64,000 bases of DNA from Liriodendron chinense (Eukaryota; Streptophyta; Magnoliopsida; Magnoliales; Magnoliaceae). The notes under the pieces were generated by a model. It saw only the letters and a program-made list of their open reading frames with translations, made no database searches and was not told where the DNA came from. Positions 10,125 through 22,075 of this stretch are shown here, piece after piece. Location: positions 496,001 through 560,000 of the forward strand of contig PVNU02000868.1 in NCBI GenBank assembly GCA_003013855.2, written 5' to 3'. The translations under genes were made by a program, and so were the position numbers. Each line of letters opens with the position of its first letter. The stretch's first letter is position 1.

Positions 10125-10760
10125 AAAGAAGATATGACAGGTGTCACTTGAACGTATGATCTAAACTAATCATCTAATATTGTACACTGACGTGGATGTT
10201 ATATGCATCAGGTGGGCCTCGCTGCCTAGACGACCTTGCTTACTTTAAGTCAACTCATCGGGTGGGCCACGCATGCTCAGAAACTGAGGCGTGGGCAATT
10301 TAAGAGATCGGAACCAACGATCGACGTTACAGAACCATGTGGCCCACCCAATAAGTTTACTGGCCTAAATTTGTGATGTTGATTATTAACAAAACGGTGG
10401 CAAATCATGACCGTATATCAAGTGGGCCAGTCAGTGTAGAGCTGCCTGGGGCTTGGCAAAACTCTAATCTAATGTGTGCTTCAAGTACTATTTAATTAGT
10501 AAGTAGTTATGTACTGGACTGACCCTGGCTGGCACAGGGCGGCAAAGGATCTGGACAATCCATTTAGTGGGTCCACCTCTATGACAAGACAGCTCAAACA
10601 TGGCACTGATTGGAATGGGGCAATCCTAATTCTTCCGCTTAGGGCCTGCAATATGAGATTAAGAAAGAACGACAGCAACTATTGAGATATTGAATGGTTG
10701 GGATCTTCTAACCTTGAAGGTTTATGGGTTATCATCCATCCATGGTTAGAACTGTCATTT

Positions 10761-11379
10761 TGTTGGAGGAGCCTTCAAACTATGCTAAAATTGGGTGCTC
10801 TGACCGTTCGGTGGACTGGTTTGATTTTGGCCCAAGATGCACAGTGAGGTTTCTGGACAGTTTTTGAGTGTTTCAGACTAGTTTGACGATCGGTCAATGG
10901 TGTGCTCCGACTGGTCGGCTGTTGAGGCTGAATGTGATGAATTTGGAAGTTTTCTCTTTGGATAGATTTTATGCTATGTCCGACCGGTCAGCAGTACTGT
11001 GGTGTTTTGCATGGTTATGCAAATCTACGTAACATGTTTCTAATTTTGAATTGTTTGCTATATATATAGCATGAATCCGGGATTAGGGGGTATCTTAAGG
11101 TGTCTAAGAATTCCTAATTGTATTAGGGTGTGTGGAGAGTGTTTTGTGAGAGAAAAATCTTAAGTTTTCTCTTGGGTTTCCTTACTTGTGGCCTGTTCAT
11201 CTCTATAATCTTCTTATTCATAGTAGATTCACTTTATGCCGTGGTTTTTTACCTGTTTATGAGTATTTCTACGTAAAATCGGATTGTCTCTATGTGATTG
11301 ATTGCATGTGGGTGTGATTGCATTGTGTTGCTCGTTTGATTCTATTTTACTATTTCACTCCGAGCCAATTTTCCCAACA
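10761..11379 (+). mobile_element. Solo copia-type LTR, plus orientation
   Basis: Starts TGTTGGAGGAGCC and ends TTTTCCCAACA. It is the reverse complement, with divergence, of the two LTRs at 11398-12064 and 13517-14112. No PBS or coding region follows it; only 18 bp of locus sequence (ATATGGAAGGGCAGAATC) separate it from the next element. Comparison with copy A (3205-3230: CATCTGGATATGGGTAGAATC) shows it sits between CATYT and ATATGG. A clear target-site duplication is not visible. Contains scattered GACCGGTC-like words. Confidence 0.75.
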
Positions 11380-11397
11380 ATATGGAAGGGCAGAATC

Positions 11398-12064
11398 TAT
11401 TGGGAATAAGAACACCGACAGTGAAAGCGAAAGCCAAACACACACAGCAGAATATATGATCAAACGAGAAACACAATGCAATCACACCACACAAGCATTA
11501 AACCACAAGAGACAATCCGATTTTACGTGGGAAAACCCTTCAACAGGTAAAAAATCACAGCACAAAGCGATCCACTATGAATAAGAAGATTACAGAGATT
11601 GACAGCCCACAAGCAAGGAAAACCCAGAGAAAACTCAAGCTCTTTCTCTCTCTCTTTCAAAACACTCTCTCCTTTTCCTAACACACTTAAGAAACCTTAG
11701 ACACCTTAGGATACCGTCTAAATTTTGAATTCATGCCATATATAACAAGAAATCCCAATTTAGAAACATCTTACACGCAACCGTGACTACGTAAGAAACC
11801 GCGTGCATAGCTGACCGGTCGCCCGTCAGGTCGAAGCTGACACAAAAACAGTCCAAGGGAAAAATAATATAGATTCTTCACGATGCCTCACCACTGATCG
11901 GTCGCCTGACCGGTCGGAGCCCCCTTGCAGACCGGTCACCTGACCAGTCTAGGGCACATGAAAAAACTACAACAGCCTTGCTGTCATTTGGGCCATATGG
12001 TCAGATCGGTCGCCTGACCGGTCTGAGCACCCAAACCGTGCACGGTTTGAAGGCTCCTCCAACA
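11398..12064 (-). repeat. 3' LTR of the deleted copia element
   Basis: On the minus strand it begins TGTTGGAGGAGCC and ends near CCCAATA, a change from the CCCAACA of the other copies. It shares CACCACACAAGCATTAAACC and the GACCGGTC-rich segment with the LTR at 13517-14112. Confidence 0.85.
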
Positions 12065-12139
12065 ATCTTCACCGAGGCTTCAAATGTCGAATCAAAGCAT
12101 CATCGCTTCATCATCTCAACTTCAACATAGCTCCATCGC

Positions 12140-13461
12140 TTCTCGTATCTCCATCAACCCTAACCTTGTACTTTCACGCCCTTTTTCGCTCATCTCATGT
12201 GGCCCTTGTGCACTTGCCATATATGAGCAATCGTGGATCTTGCTGCCAACCCCGCAGCTCCACTATGAATTGTGCTCCCGATCAACTTGTAAAAATGGTC
12301 ACACCTCTGTGCCTTTATCCACACGAGTGCCCCCTTCATCACTTTACAATAACGATCATGGTTGATGAACACGCACCCTTTCGCCTCGAATACACCAAGA
12401 GAGATCACATTCATCTTCATCTTGGAGACATGCTTCATACCTTCCAGGACTCGTTCGATCCAATCAAATATCCTGATGCGCACCATACCAATACCCACCA
12501 CCTTATGAGCGTAATCATCACCCACAAACACTAATTCACCACCATACTCCCTGTATGTCGTGAATGAACTCTGGTCAAGACAAACGTGAAATGAAGCCCC
12601 AGAATCCAGAATCTACTCTCTATTGTGAGATCCATTGCTGGATACAGTCAGAACTTCACAAAGATCACCACCGTCCTCTACGGTATTGGCTCCCTCTCCA
12701 GAAGAATTTTCATACATTTCTTGCTTCAACTTGGGATTCTGACAATCCCCTCTCATGTGACCTTCTTGACCACAACTCCCGCACCGCACCTTGGCTTTCC
12801 CTTTGCCCTTGGCTTTAGATTCCAATTTAGAATACTCCTACCATGCTCAGAATTTCTTCCCCTCATAATCAGTGCTTCTGAGGAAGAACGAGAACTCATG
12901 TCACCGCTTTTCTTTCTCATTGCCTTCGACTAGAGGGCTAAGATAGCGATCTCAATGTTGATGCTCTCCCTCCCTGCGCACATAGTCCCTGAATGACTCA
13001 TATGAATCTGGAAGAGAATTTAGTAGGATGCATGTTTAATATTCATCCTTCATCGGCTCATCCATCTCCACCAACTTGCAAATTAGCCGATTGAACGTGT
13101 TTAAGTGGTCCTCAACATCCGCCCCCTCCGCCATCTTCAAGGTGAACAATTGCATCAACAGATACATCCAGTTCTCTAGAGATTTCTTGACATAGACCTT
13201 CTCTAACTTAGTCATTGCATCAGCCACTGTCTTATACTTCGTGACGTGATAGAGAACATCATCCGTAAGGCATAACATGATCGAGGTTCTAGCCTTCTTA
13301 TCGAGCTTCATTCACTCTTCCTCTTTTATAGCCTCAGGTCACTTTACAAGAGCTTCATCAAGCCCTTACTGAACTAGGAGGAATTCAACATTCACCTTTC
13401 ATAATTCAAAGTTATTTTTACCGGAGAACTTCTCTACATCGAACCTTATGCTTGATCCCAT
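12140..13461 (-). pseudogene. Copia gag-protease remnant
   Basis: Reading leftwards from an ATG at 13461 (MGSSIRFDVEKFSGKNNF), a Gag of the UBN2/copia type is recognisable: KARTSIMLCLTDDVLYHV then LKMAEGADVEDHLNTFNRL (13311-13036). A CCHC zinc knuckle, CGSCGQEGHMRGDC, lies at about 12730-12775. The protease motif ILDSGASFH is at about 12580-12610, followed by VFVGDDYAHKVVGIG and a partial GAG-pre-integrase region ending near WQVHKGHMR (about 12190). The frame is broken by several stops, most of which look like TGG to TGA/TAG or CAG to TAG changes, and by at least one frame change between the Gag and knuckle segments. Everything downstream of GAG-pre-integrase is deleted. It cannot encode a working element. 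Confidence 0.8.
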
Positions 13462-13516
13462 CTTCTCGTCTCAGATCCAAATTCTACTCCACCCCAACTT
13501 TATCTGTAATACCACT

Positions 13517-13695
13517 TGTTGGGAACAAGAACATCGACAGTGGAAGCGAAAGCCGAACACACATAGCAGAATATATGATCAAACGAGAAACACAATGCAA
13601 TCACACCACACAAGCATTAAACCACAAGAGACAATCCGATTTTACATGGAAAAACCCCTCAACGGGTAAAAAACCACGGCACAAAGCGATCCACT

Positions 13696-13731
<36 letters not shown>

Positions 13732-14112
13732 ATACTCTCCCCTCTTCCTCATACACTTAGGAAACCTTGGACACCTTAGGATACCATCTAAATTCGGATT
13801 CATGCCATATATATAGCAAGAAATCGCAATTTAGAAACATCTTACGTACAACCGTGTAAGTGCTTAAGAAACCGCGTGCGCAGCCGATTAGTCACCCGAC
13901 TGGTCGGAGCTAACACAAAAACAGTCCAGGGGAAAAACAACACATATTCTTCACGCTACCTCACCACCAATCGGTTGGAGCCCTCTACAAACCAGTCGCC
14001 CGACCGGTCTAGGGCACATGAGAAAACCGCAGCAGCCTTGCTGTGCATCTAGGCTATACAGTCAAACCGACTGAGCACCCAAACCGTGCACAATTTGAAG
14101 GCTCCTCCAACA
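13517..14112 (-). repeat. 5' LTR of the deleted copia element
   Basis: Minus-strand TGTTGGAGGAGCC...CCCAACA, with the PBS-like TGGTATTACAGAT immediately inside. It contains a (TC)n run at about 13697-13727 that the other LTR carries only as a short CT tract. Confidence 0.85.
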
Positions 14113-14117
14113 GAATC

Positions 14118-14811
14118 ACGGTGTTCTTCACTGGTCTTTTTCTTTTTCACATGACATGTGCATGTTTAAATCATTGATCTTGACGGGGTCATTAGGTCAC
14201 CGTAATTTTCATGGCCTCCCTAAAAAGAAGATATTGATCTAAGGATGCTAACCCTTGCAAACATTAGCCTACTTCTCATATGGACATTTCATGTTACCCA
14301 AAGGGGTATCATACCTTATGGACGGCATAGATTTCGTGAATGTTACGATGTTTCCCTCATCAGGGGGCCCACAAACTGTGTGCATGACATTTGACCTATC
14401 CTGCAGGTGCATTCCATGATTCAAAGATCTGGCTGATCTAACCGTCAGGTGAGCCACACGTGTATCTTAAACATCAAATGGACGAGAAGCTGATTGTCTG
14501 ATGAATCAGCTGGCACATGTTCACGGTGGCCCTCATGAAGTTGCTCTGATCATTTCGAATCGTAGCAGACAACCTGCCCACTCAAATTGGATGTCAAAAT
14601 GGAGCCCCTATAACAAAAAGCTCTGTAGGGCCCACTGTGGTGCCTGCCGAGCATCCACACATATTCAACGTCACGAAATTCATCTTCATGTGCAACTATA
14701 TATCACTCCAACAATTAATGTTCCAGCATCTAAGATGAACGGTTCAGATCATCATCATCTACGATGCAATACTCTTAAGGTTAAAATCCATTTGTATCCT
14801 TCGCACAACGG
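14118..14811. other. Gene-free flank
   Basis: The first 170 bp belong to duplication copy B. The remainder contains fragments of the common fold-back repeat (TGGACGGCATAGATT, GGGGGCCCAC). I see no gene. Confidence 0.55.
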
Positions 14812-14816
14812 GCACC

Positions 14817-16874
14817 TGTTAGAACTAGAAAATGGATAACAATTACATTTTCTGTATTGTATTGTGTATTGTTGCTCTGGGGTTCTGAGTAATAGAAACA
14901 TTCATAGACAATCACAAGTATTCACAAAGATTACACAAGAAGAGATATTGCAAGGCAAATTTTATTCCAGAGATCTTGACATCTTGTACATTCCAGGCCG
15001 TGATCTGGCACGATCCCTTAATTACATCGAATGATCGATGAACCTTGATTAAACGGCAAAAGACTACTCAGCAGGGACTATGGTATTCGAGTTTGTGGTC
15101 GTAGAGACCTGTATTTGTTTTGTTATGGACTGAACCATCTTTGTATTAGTCAGATGTCTGTCCCATGTTTTGACTATAGATCCGGGCTGATACTATCAGG
15201 GTTTATGACTGAGAAGGAAAACTCTGGGCCCGCGCCTATCATGTATGGATAGGTGACCTCGGGAAGTCCAATCTGCAGTTGTGTATACCTGAGTAGATCA
15301 ACCAACAGATGCCGTTTGAATGGGTAGGGCATCAACTGTTGTGTTGTAGTAGTTCATAACAATTGCTTTGTAGCGAATTGAAACTCCTTAGATATGATTT
15401 ATTGCGATAACCATAATCCCGTTTGTCTAGCATTCAACCCCTATTCGGGTCATATCTTTACAGTAGATATAAATGATGGCATATTTGCATAGTTCTGGAT
15501 GCTGACGACTTCTCTCCGAGAAGTTATTTCATTCAACGCGTCGAATCAAGTCAAACCTTGAAGATACACAATTCTGCCCGTTAAAAGATCCCGGAACGTC
15601 CATTTGACCATTCCGTTGCGTCCGGAACGCTCGAAATACCCAAAATAAGCTCAAACGGAACTTGAAAACACTTAAAATTGAGTCCGGTGCACCAGTGAAC
15701 ATGTTCTGTAATTGGCTAATTTTTTGGTGCCTGGGACTTAATTTATGGGTGTGTGGGCTCCAACGCACCTTTAAATTAAGTACCTAATTTTTTTTTATAA
15801 ATTTATAGATACAGGGCCATTTTCGAGTCCGTTGGAGTCCAATGCACCTTTAAAATGCAAGTTCGAATTACGTTGAATTTTCGGGTGCGTCGAGCCATTT
15901 TTGGGTGCGTGCCCACACTTATGATTTTTATAATCCGGATCTGCGGTGATGTTGGTTTGGAATGATCTTCCGGTGGAAGATGTCGGTAATCGGGAAGGGA
16001 TTCCGGTGACCGGGAAAGTTTTTCGGTGGTCGGAAAGGGATTCCGGCGAGGGTTTCCGGTGACAAATCCCAAATACTCAGAGTATAATGGCTCTCTCTCT
16101 CTATCTGTACAAATGAACAGTGGAAGGGGGTATTTATACCCGAAATACCGGACAACAACCAATGAGGGACTGCCACGTATGACGCACCCCAAAATGTCTT
16201 CGACGCACCCTCAAATAGGTGTGTAGGAGCTCCGACGCACCCCAAAATGATGTTCTGAAATGTGCTGATTTTCTGGGTGCGTCGAGCTATTTTTTGGGTG
16301 GTTGAAGTCCAATGCATCCAAAAAATGCTATGCTGGTTCTTGGTGATTTTATGAGTGCGTCGAGCTATTTTATAGACGCGTCAGACCATTTTTGGATACA
16401 TTAAGGTCCAATGCACCTTGAAATTGCAATTCCGGATTTACTAAATTTATGGACGCGTCGTAGGTATTTTTCGAATGCGTCAAGCTATTTTTCAGATACG
16501 TCAGAGGTGAAATACATCCTAAAATGTGTCTTGGATTTTCATGAATTTAAGAGTGCGTTAAGCTGAATAAATGGGTGCGCTTGACGTACTCGTGGTTTAT
16601 AAAATTGGGTTTTGCGAAATAAAGGGTTCGCGGGGCCTGCTTTTTGGCCAATCGTCATGCACTGCTTATTATAATTCATAAAGAAGGTATCTGCTTGATT
16701 TTGGACGATTTTGATCACGGTGATTCGTGGAGCCCACTGGAGAAAAATGGCTAAGTACTGGATCTTTTGCAAATCTTAATATTTGGGTGTGTCAGATGGT
16801 ATTTTGTGCAATTTCGTCAAAGTACATGCCCAATTGATTCGTTCCGGAGGGTACTGACTTTTGGGACCCCAACA
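14817..16874 (+). mobile_element. Solo LTR (2.06 kb), TSD GCACC
   Basis: Starts TGTTAGAACTAG and ends GGGACCCCAACA, flanked by perfect GCACC at 14812-14816 and 16875-16879. The same LTR occurs at 48982-51105 with different flanks, so the boundaries are independently confirmed. No coding region. It contains a degenerate array of about 79-bp units with the word GGGTGCGTCGAGCTATTTT. I cannot tell Ty1 from Ty3 without the interior. Confidence 0.9.
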
Positions 16875-16879
16875 GCACC

Positions 16880-17000
16880 GTAAAGCATATCTCTTGAATG
16901 CCATGGGTCCTCAAACCAACCTACCACTACCACACATGACGTTCCTTTGGCAGCAGGACCCCACCATGGCTTCAGAATTAATCTCCGTCCAACGTGGTCC
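16880..17000. other. Short locus segment between two insertions
   Basis: About 120 bp separating the solo LTR and the MULE-type element; nothing recognisable. Confidence 0.5.
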
Positions 17001-17009
17001 ACATCCGTA

Positions 17010-17553
17010 GGGATCAGATTAGGTGAGACCCCGGATCCACCGAGGTGGGTGGGACCCCTGAGTGTGGGGCTACTGTGATGTATGTGACTACATCCACGCC
17101 ATACATCCGTATTTAAAGACCATTTTAGGTCATGATCCAAAAAATGAAGCAGTTCCAAATCCCAGATGGGCCATAGTACAGGAAACAGTCATGATTGACC
17201 ATTTAAAACTTCCCGTGGACCAGAAAAGCTTTGGAACACGATGAGATTTATGTGGTATCTTCATCTAGCTGTTTGTGATCTTATCAACAGGTTGGATGGA
17301 AAATAAACATTTCGGTTGAATCCACTAAAAATCCATGAAGTTTTCAATGGTAGAGATTCAATCATGACTGTTTCTGTGGTGTTGTCCACCTAAGATTTGA
17401 GTCAGCTTCATTTTTTTGTACCATACTTTAAAATGAGCTTTCAAAATTGTTGGACGGTGTGAATTTAAGACACATACATCACTGTGAGCCCCACAGTCAG
17501 GGGTCCCACCCACCTCGGCTCGGTGGATCCAGGGTCTCACCTAATCCGCTCCC
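17010..17553. mobile_element. MULE-type fold-back MITE with 9-bp TSD ACATCCGTA
   Basis: The element begins GGGATCAGATTAGGTGAGAC and ends as the inverted GGGAGCGGATTAGGTGAGAC. The inverted repeat continues through CCACCGAGGTGGGTGGGACC into the interior, so almost the whole 544 bp folds back. It is flanked by ACATCCGTA at 17001-17009 and 17554-17562. A 9-bp duplication with long inverted ends is the Mutator pattern. This is the cleanest member of the fold-back repeat that occurs in fragments across the window. Confidence 0.85.
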
Positions 17554-17562
17554 ACATCCGTA

Positions 17563-18956
17563 AGCATTAGAAGTCCTCTTGCTTTTTGGTAATTGCCCAA
17601 ACATATGTGATAACCAAATCAGCTTTAATATCTCAAATTAATGTATGTGTAATAAAATATTTATCATAATGATTGTAATCAGCCCATGATGGCTAACATT
17701 TCAAGCCTCCGGTGGGCTACAAATGTAAGGGATCATAAATAAGCAACTTGCTAATATTTTCTAACTATTTTGGATAGTTCACATCATTTTATTGATATGA
17801 TTTTAGTGACATTTATTGATATGATTTTAGTGACATAGTCTATAATTAAATTGCATGTTTGGAGTATTGTCAACATGCCCTGTGTATGACGAACACGTGC
17901 ATAGAAACACCTTTGTTTACTCATGTGGCTCTCTAAGGAGCTCAAAAGGGCATTTCACAACTTTTACTTCCAAATCCTCTCTTAAAGAGAGCATTTCATT
18001 TACATGCCTATTTACTATTAGAATCTCGTAATATACATTGATACATGACGGCTCAAGCTTCTAGAAAAGGTGGTGATTTGACATAGTATTAAAGAGAAAG
18101 GTTAAGTGTTCAAATCCTGGAAGTAGCATATATGCCATCGAAATATATTCTCCCACATGGTTGTTTATGGTGTGAGTTTAGTGTCCTCCCCCCTTGCCCA
18201 GTATGCTCCTGTGTGGAGTTCCATCCTGAACATACAGGAGAGTGTTAGAGTCTCTTGATATACGTTCATACACCATCCTCTATTAGCTCGAGCTTTTAGA
18301 GAAAGTGGTGATTTAACACATCCCATTTCATTTCATTTCCATACATTTCCATATATAATTCTCTCATTTTTTGTATTTCTTGGGTTAGTAATTCTTGAGT
18401 TTAAGAAAAGATCACTTTCCTTTATTGGGATTCCTCATAAATTCCATTTCTATAGTATACTTCAACATGTAAGCTTCATACAAGGACTTCTATATGAGCA
18501 AAGATATGTTGAGAATATCTAAGGAGAAAAATAACAGAAATTGGGTGTCGAGTAGATTCATGTTGCTAGTGAGTTCCAAGAAGCATTAACGGATATATTG
18601 AGATTGCTTCCTCAGTGGATAGTCAATTTCGAAATTGGTCTAGTACCTAGGATTGCACTGTTGTCAATGGCTTGTATCACATATGTGTAGAGTCAAATGA
18701 GTTAAAAGAGTAGATAGAGAAGATTTTGAGATGGGAATTTATCAGACCAAGCACATCCCTATGCAGAATGTCAATGTTGTTTGTGAAGAGAAAAGGATCG
18801 AACACCGTCTCTCTCATAGGATATCCGAATTCATCTATGGATCTATCAAGAAGAACACTCAGTCTTCCTTGATTGCTCAAGGGGCCATTCGAAGGACACA
18901 AGTAAACAGAAAAAATTCTTGAAGAAAATTGTATTAAAATTATTCAATAATCTCTA
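17563..18956. other. AT-rich gene-free DNA
   Basis: Includes a tandem duplication of ATTTATTGATATGATTTTAGTGAC (about 17791-17838) and a two-fold repeat around CTCAAGCTTCTAGAAAAGGTGGTGATTTGACA (18050) and CTCGAGCTTTTAGAGAAAGTGGTGATTTAACA (18288). Open frames near 18680-18920 on both strands overlap each other and show no domain I can name. Confidence 0.55.
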
Positions 18957-20898
18957 TGTAACACCCCGTACTTCTCTGCATCTGGGTGTTACTATTGAGT
19001 CTAGAAATAGTCAAGTCATTGTGTAAATATTTCTTAAAGTTTCAAATAGTAAATAATTAAATTTAATTATTAATTAATACTCGAATAGTGAATTTGCAAA
19101 GTTAGACACTAATGAGCGTTGTGTGAACCACCCACTTGATTAAAGTACTTAATATATAGATAAGTGACTCATATTATTTATTTATTTCTATGAACAGTAG
19201 TAAATTCCAGTAGATTTTATCATTTGTACCAAAATAGTAACACTAATAATAAGAATGATCATATTAATAGTAGTATTTATAATAGTAATAATGTTAATAA
19301 TTTAAATAATGATATATATTATTATTAAGATTTTTGTTATTAAAGAAAAATAACTAGCTATAGTAGTGTTATACTTCATGAATGGACCATAGTGATCCCT
19401 TGGACTTTTTAGCCGTCCAAAATCAATTTGAAGTTAATCCAACCGTCGGATTAATGTTAATCAGCATTAGATCATGAAATCAATTGGTATGGCCCACATG
19501 GGTGATGGGCTGGATCATTATTGAGAAAGTAACTCCAGCATGGCTGGTAGAAGTTAGTGGTCGGAGTGGATTTTATTGCACATCCATGTGGGCTCCGTGT
19601 TGTGGTGCATGTGCACCAATGTGCTACCCACACGATGTGCACATGAAGACCATATTTGGTCAGCACATGCTGACCCGTGAGATACCCAAAGAGGTATATC
19701 TCCCGCCCTCTTTTTAACTTCCTGCACAAGCGGGCACTTGAGGGTACGGACGAGCGTCTGTTTTGGGTGGTGGTACGGCCCACTTTAAGGCCTAGTCCAG
19801 CTGATCCAGTCCGTCCATCTGGTTTAAAACATATGCTATACCAAGACTTAAATAGTTTATAATGTTTCTGTACTACGTGGTGTGCACAACTTGTAGCCAA
19901 AGACGGCCCGTTAAAAGACCTTTTATGTTTCTAGCAAGATTGTTTTCTACATATCGTGATTAATGTGGTCCACCTTTGGAAAATCCAAACCATCTATTTT
20001 GTAGAGGGGTCGGTGCTCTATTTATGCATGTTGATCTCCTCTACTGGGGACCATTAGTTGCAAACAAATCGTCTTCCAAAGTCCCTTTTTCACCTTGTCT
20101 TTCCAAAAATGGGTATGCCAAGCTGGCAATCAGCGTGCTTCCACCTCCTTTCATCCCAACCTGTCCATGGGAACTGTAGAAGCCCTCTTCTAGAGGAATC
20201 TCAGCCGTCGTTATGCTTCACACGGATTCATAGCCTCGTATAAAGCTAAAACAAAAATCTCTTTCTACCTTTTCATCTTCCAAGCAAACTACCCAAACCC
20301 TAGATCTAGAGCCAAACCTCTCGTTGCATCTTCTCCATCTTCTCAATGAGACCAGGGATCCATCCTAGCCATTGATAACATCTATACTTAGATCTGGTCA
20401 TCAGCAACCTTCTGCAGTTGTTGGAAGAAATCTAACCAACCTCATGCAAGCTTGAAATCACCGGAGAAACGGGGCTCTAAAGCTTCAATTAAAGGTAAAT
20501 CATAATATGTTATCTTTAATTAATCATTGCCTAATTGTTATCATGCTTGGTAATCTTAGAGGGTTTACCTCACTATGATAGCGTTTAACTCTATCGAACC
20601 ATATCAGTTGATGCAAGTGTCTCTGGATGGGGAGCTGGATGGATTTTACAAGTCCAATACCATTTAGAGTTGTAATTCATTTATGTATTGTAATTTAGTT
20701 TTGAGACATTTGATTTGTATAAGCCCTATGGGTGCCACTTGTACAGTTTAATATATGTTGGACATTGCATGTCTTGATCTGCTTCCATTGCGATTTAAAT
20801 ATAAAAAAATATACTGTAAAGTGGATCTTTAAGTGTTTACACTCGGGTTTTTCAGAACTCGGGCTCAACTCACGAGTAATGAAAATCAGTTCGTTACA
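18957..20898 (+). mobile_element. Solo LTR (1.94 kb), TSD CTCTA
   Basis: Starts TGTAACACCCCGTAC and ends CAGTTCGTTACA, flanked by CTCTA at 18952-18956 and 20899-20903. TGTAACACCCC ends are typical of many plant Ty3/gypsy LTRs. It is related to the larger nested LTR at 22396-51593: CACTATGATAGCGTTTAACTCTATC (about 20571) resembles CACTATGATAGTGTTTAACGCTATC (about 51156). No coding region. Confidence 0.88.
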
Positions 20899-20903
20899 CT
20901 CTA

Positions 20904-21088
20904 ATACGAATCAAAGCAAGTTTAAATAGACTTTCTAATCCTAATCTACGTAACCAAGGAGTCTTAATTAGAAAATGAAAGAAAAATCATCCAAAACGGA
21001 AGAAAATGATTCAAAATAGCAAGTTCGCATGCAAATCTACACTAGTACCAATCGATCGGGCAACCGGTCCTCAGTATGGGCGACTGGT
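20904..21088. other. Short AT-rich spacer
   Basis: Locus sequence between the solo LTR and an inverted-repeat cluster. Contains two ACCGGTC/GACTGGT words like those in the copia LTRs. Confidence 0.4.
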
Positions 21089-21096
21089 TGTAAGAG

Positions 21097-21383
21097 GCCC
21101 AAAACAGTCCAGAGAGTTTGGACACTCTCTGTTGAGTACACAACCAGTCAGGCGACCAGTTCATGATGAAGATGGACCGGAAGAAGGCCCCATGAAATGA
21201 ACCAGGAGGCTGCAACAAATGGGAAAAACAGTGCTTGATGACCAATCGTCCACCATCAACGTCAGTCCAACAATCGACTGAATTTTCACTAAAAAGCAGT
21301 CCAACTCTCTGGACTGTTTTGGGTGGGACGACCAGTTGAGCACTGTTTTTCCCATTTGTTGCAGCCTCCTGGTTCCTTTCATG
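21097..21383. repeat. Two interleaved inverted repeats (order X-Y-X'-Y')
   Basis: X at about 21098-21121 (CCCAAAACAGTCCAGAGAG...) is the reverse complement of 21301-21323. Y at 21191-21235 (45 bp, starts CATGAAATGAACCAGG) is the reverse complement of 21339-21383 with about one mismatch. The order X, Y, X', Y' means the two stems are interleaved, so they cannot form one simple hairpin. The Y' arm ends exactly where the CACTA element starts. Confidence 0.85.
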
Positions 21384-21399
21384 CACTACAACAGTGTGT

Positions 21400-22075
21400 A
21401 CTTATAGCGGCGGACTTAATCGACGTTATAAGTCCTATAATCTGCCGCTACAATCTATACCGACAGTGCAGTGGCAGATTCTACATCTGCAGCTAAGTGT
21501 GCCGTTGGTGTAGATCCAACGGCGGATAAACGATCTGTCGCTGTCACTAACGGTGGATAAATTTTTCGCCGTAATCATAAAATATAGCAGCGGATATAAC
21601 GAGTGGGAATATTAGGCCGGATTATTTAAACCACCGCTATATGTTTATTTAAAGAAGGATATTTCTGCCGCTAAATAGTAATTCAGCAACGGTTATGTTT
21701 GCAGTTACATTTACTTTCAGCGGTGGATAAAATCCATCGTTAAAGTATTTATGTTGGCGGACGTATCCGCCGCTATAATAATGTACTAAGTTGACAGAAC
21801 TTCCGTTATTGTATTTCCAGCTGCGGATAAATCCGGCGTGGAAAAGTCGAGCTCAATTCTCATAGGAGCGGATATATCCGTCGGTATAAATTCTATTGTT
21901 TTATGCAGCGGCGGCCGCTACTAAAAAGACAATGTTACTTATTTAAATTCCTATAGGGGCGGAGATATCCGCCGGTGTAAAATCTTTCATTTAATATAAC
22001 GGCGAATATATCCGCCGTTGTTCAAGTCTTCGTTCTGTATAGCAGCAGATAAATCCGCCGCTATAGATAATAATT
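21400..22075. repeat. CACTA subterminal repeats
   Basis: About fifteen degenerate copies of a self-complementary word of the type TAGCGGCGGATAAATCCGCC, on both strands, spaced 30-60 bp. Arrays of short subterminal repeats next to the terminus are the transposase-binding region in CACTA elements. Confidence 0.85.

Larger units (their letters stand above)
11398..14112 (-). mobile_element. Deleted Ty1/copia retrotransposon, minus orientation, TSD GAATC
   Basis: LTRs at 13517-14112 (5' in element orientation) and 11398-12064 (3') bound a 1.45-kb interior. Perfect 5-bp duplications GAATC lie at 11393-11397 and 14113-14117, and copy A has a single GAATC at 3226-3230. Next to the 5' LTR the interior starts with TGGTATTACAGAT on the minus strand, like the initiator-tRNA-Met primer site of copia elements. 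GGTGAAGAT before the 3' LTR is a plausible polypurine tract. Gag and protease remain; integrase, reverse transcriptase and RNase H are missing. Confidence 0.85.
8096..14290. repeat. Segmental duplication, copy B (interrupted)
   Basis: Second copy of the block at 1-3415, about 8.1 kb away. It is expanded by a TIR element (9481-10124), a solo LTR (10761-11379) and a deleted copia element (11398-14112). It lacks the A-specific insert of 2185-3065. Similarity resumes after the copia element at GAATCACGG (14113), corresponding to GAATCACAA in copy A (3226). Confidence 0.85.
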
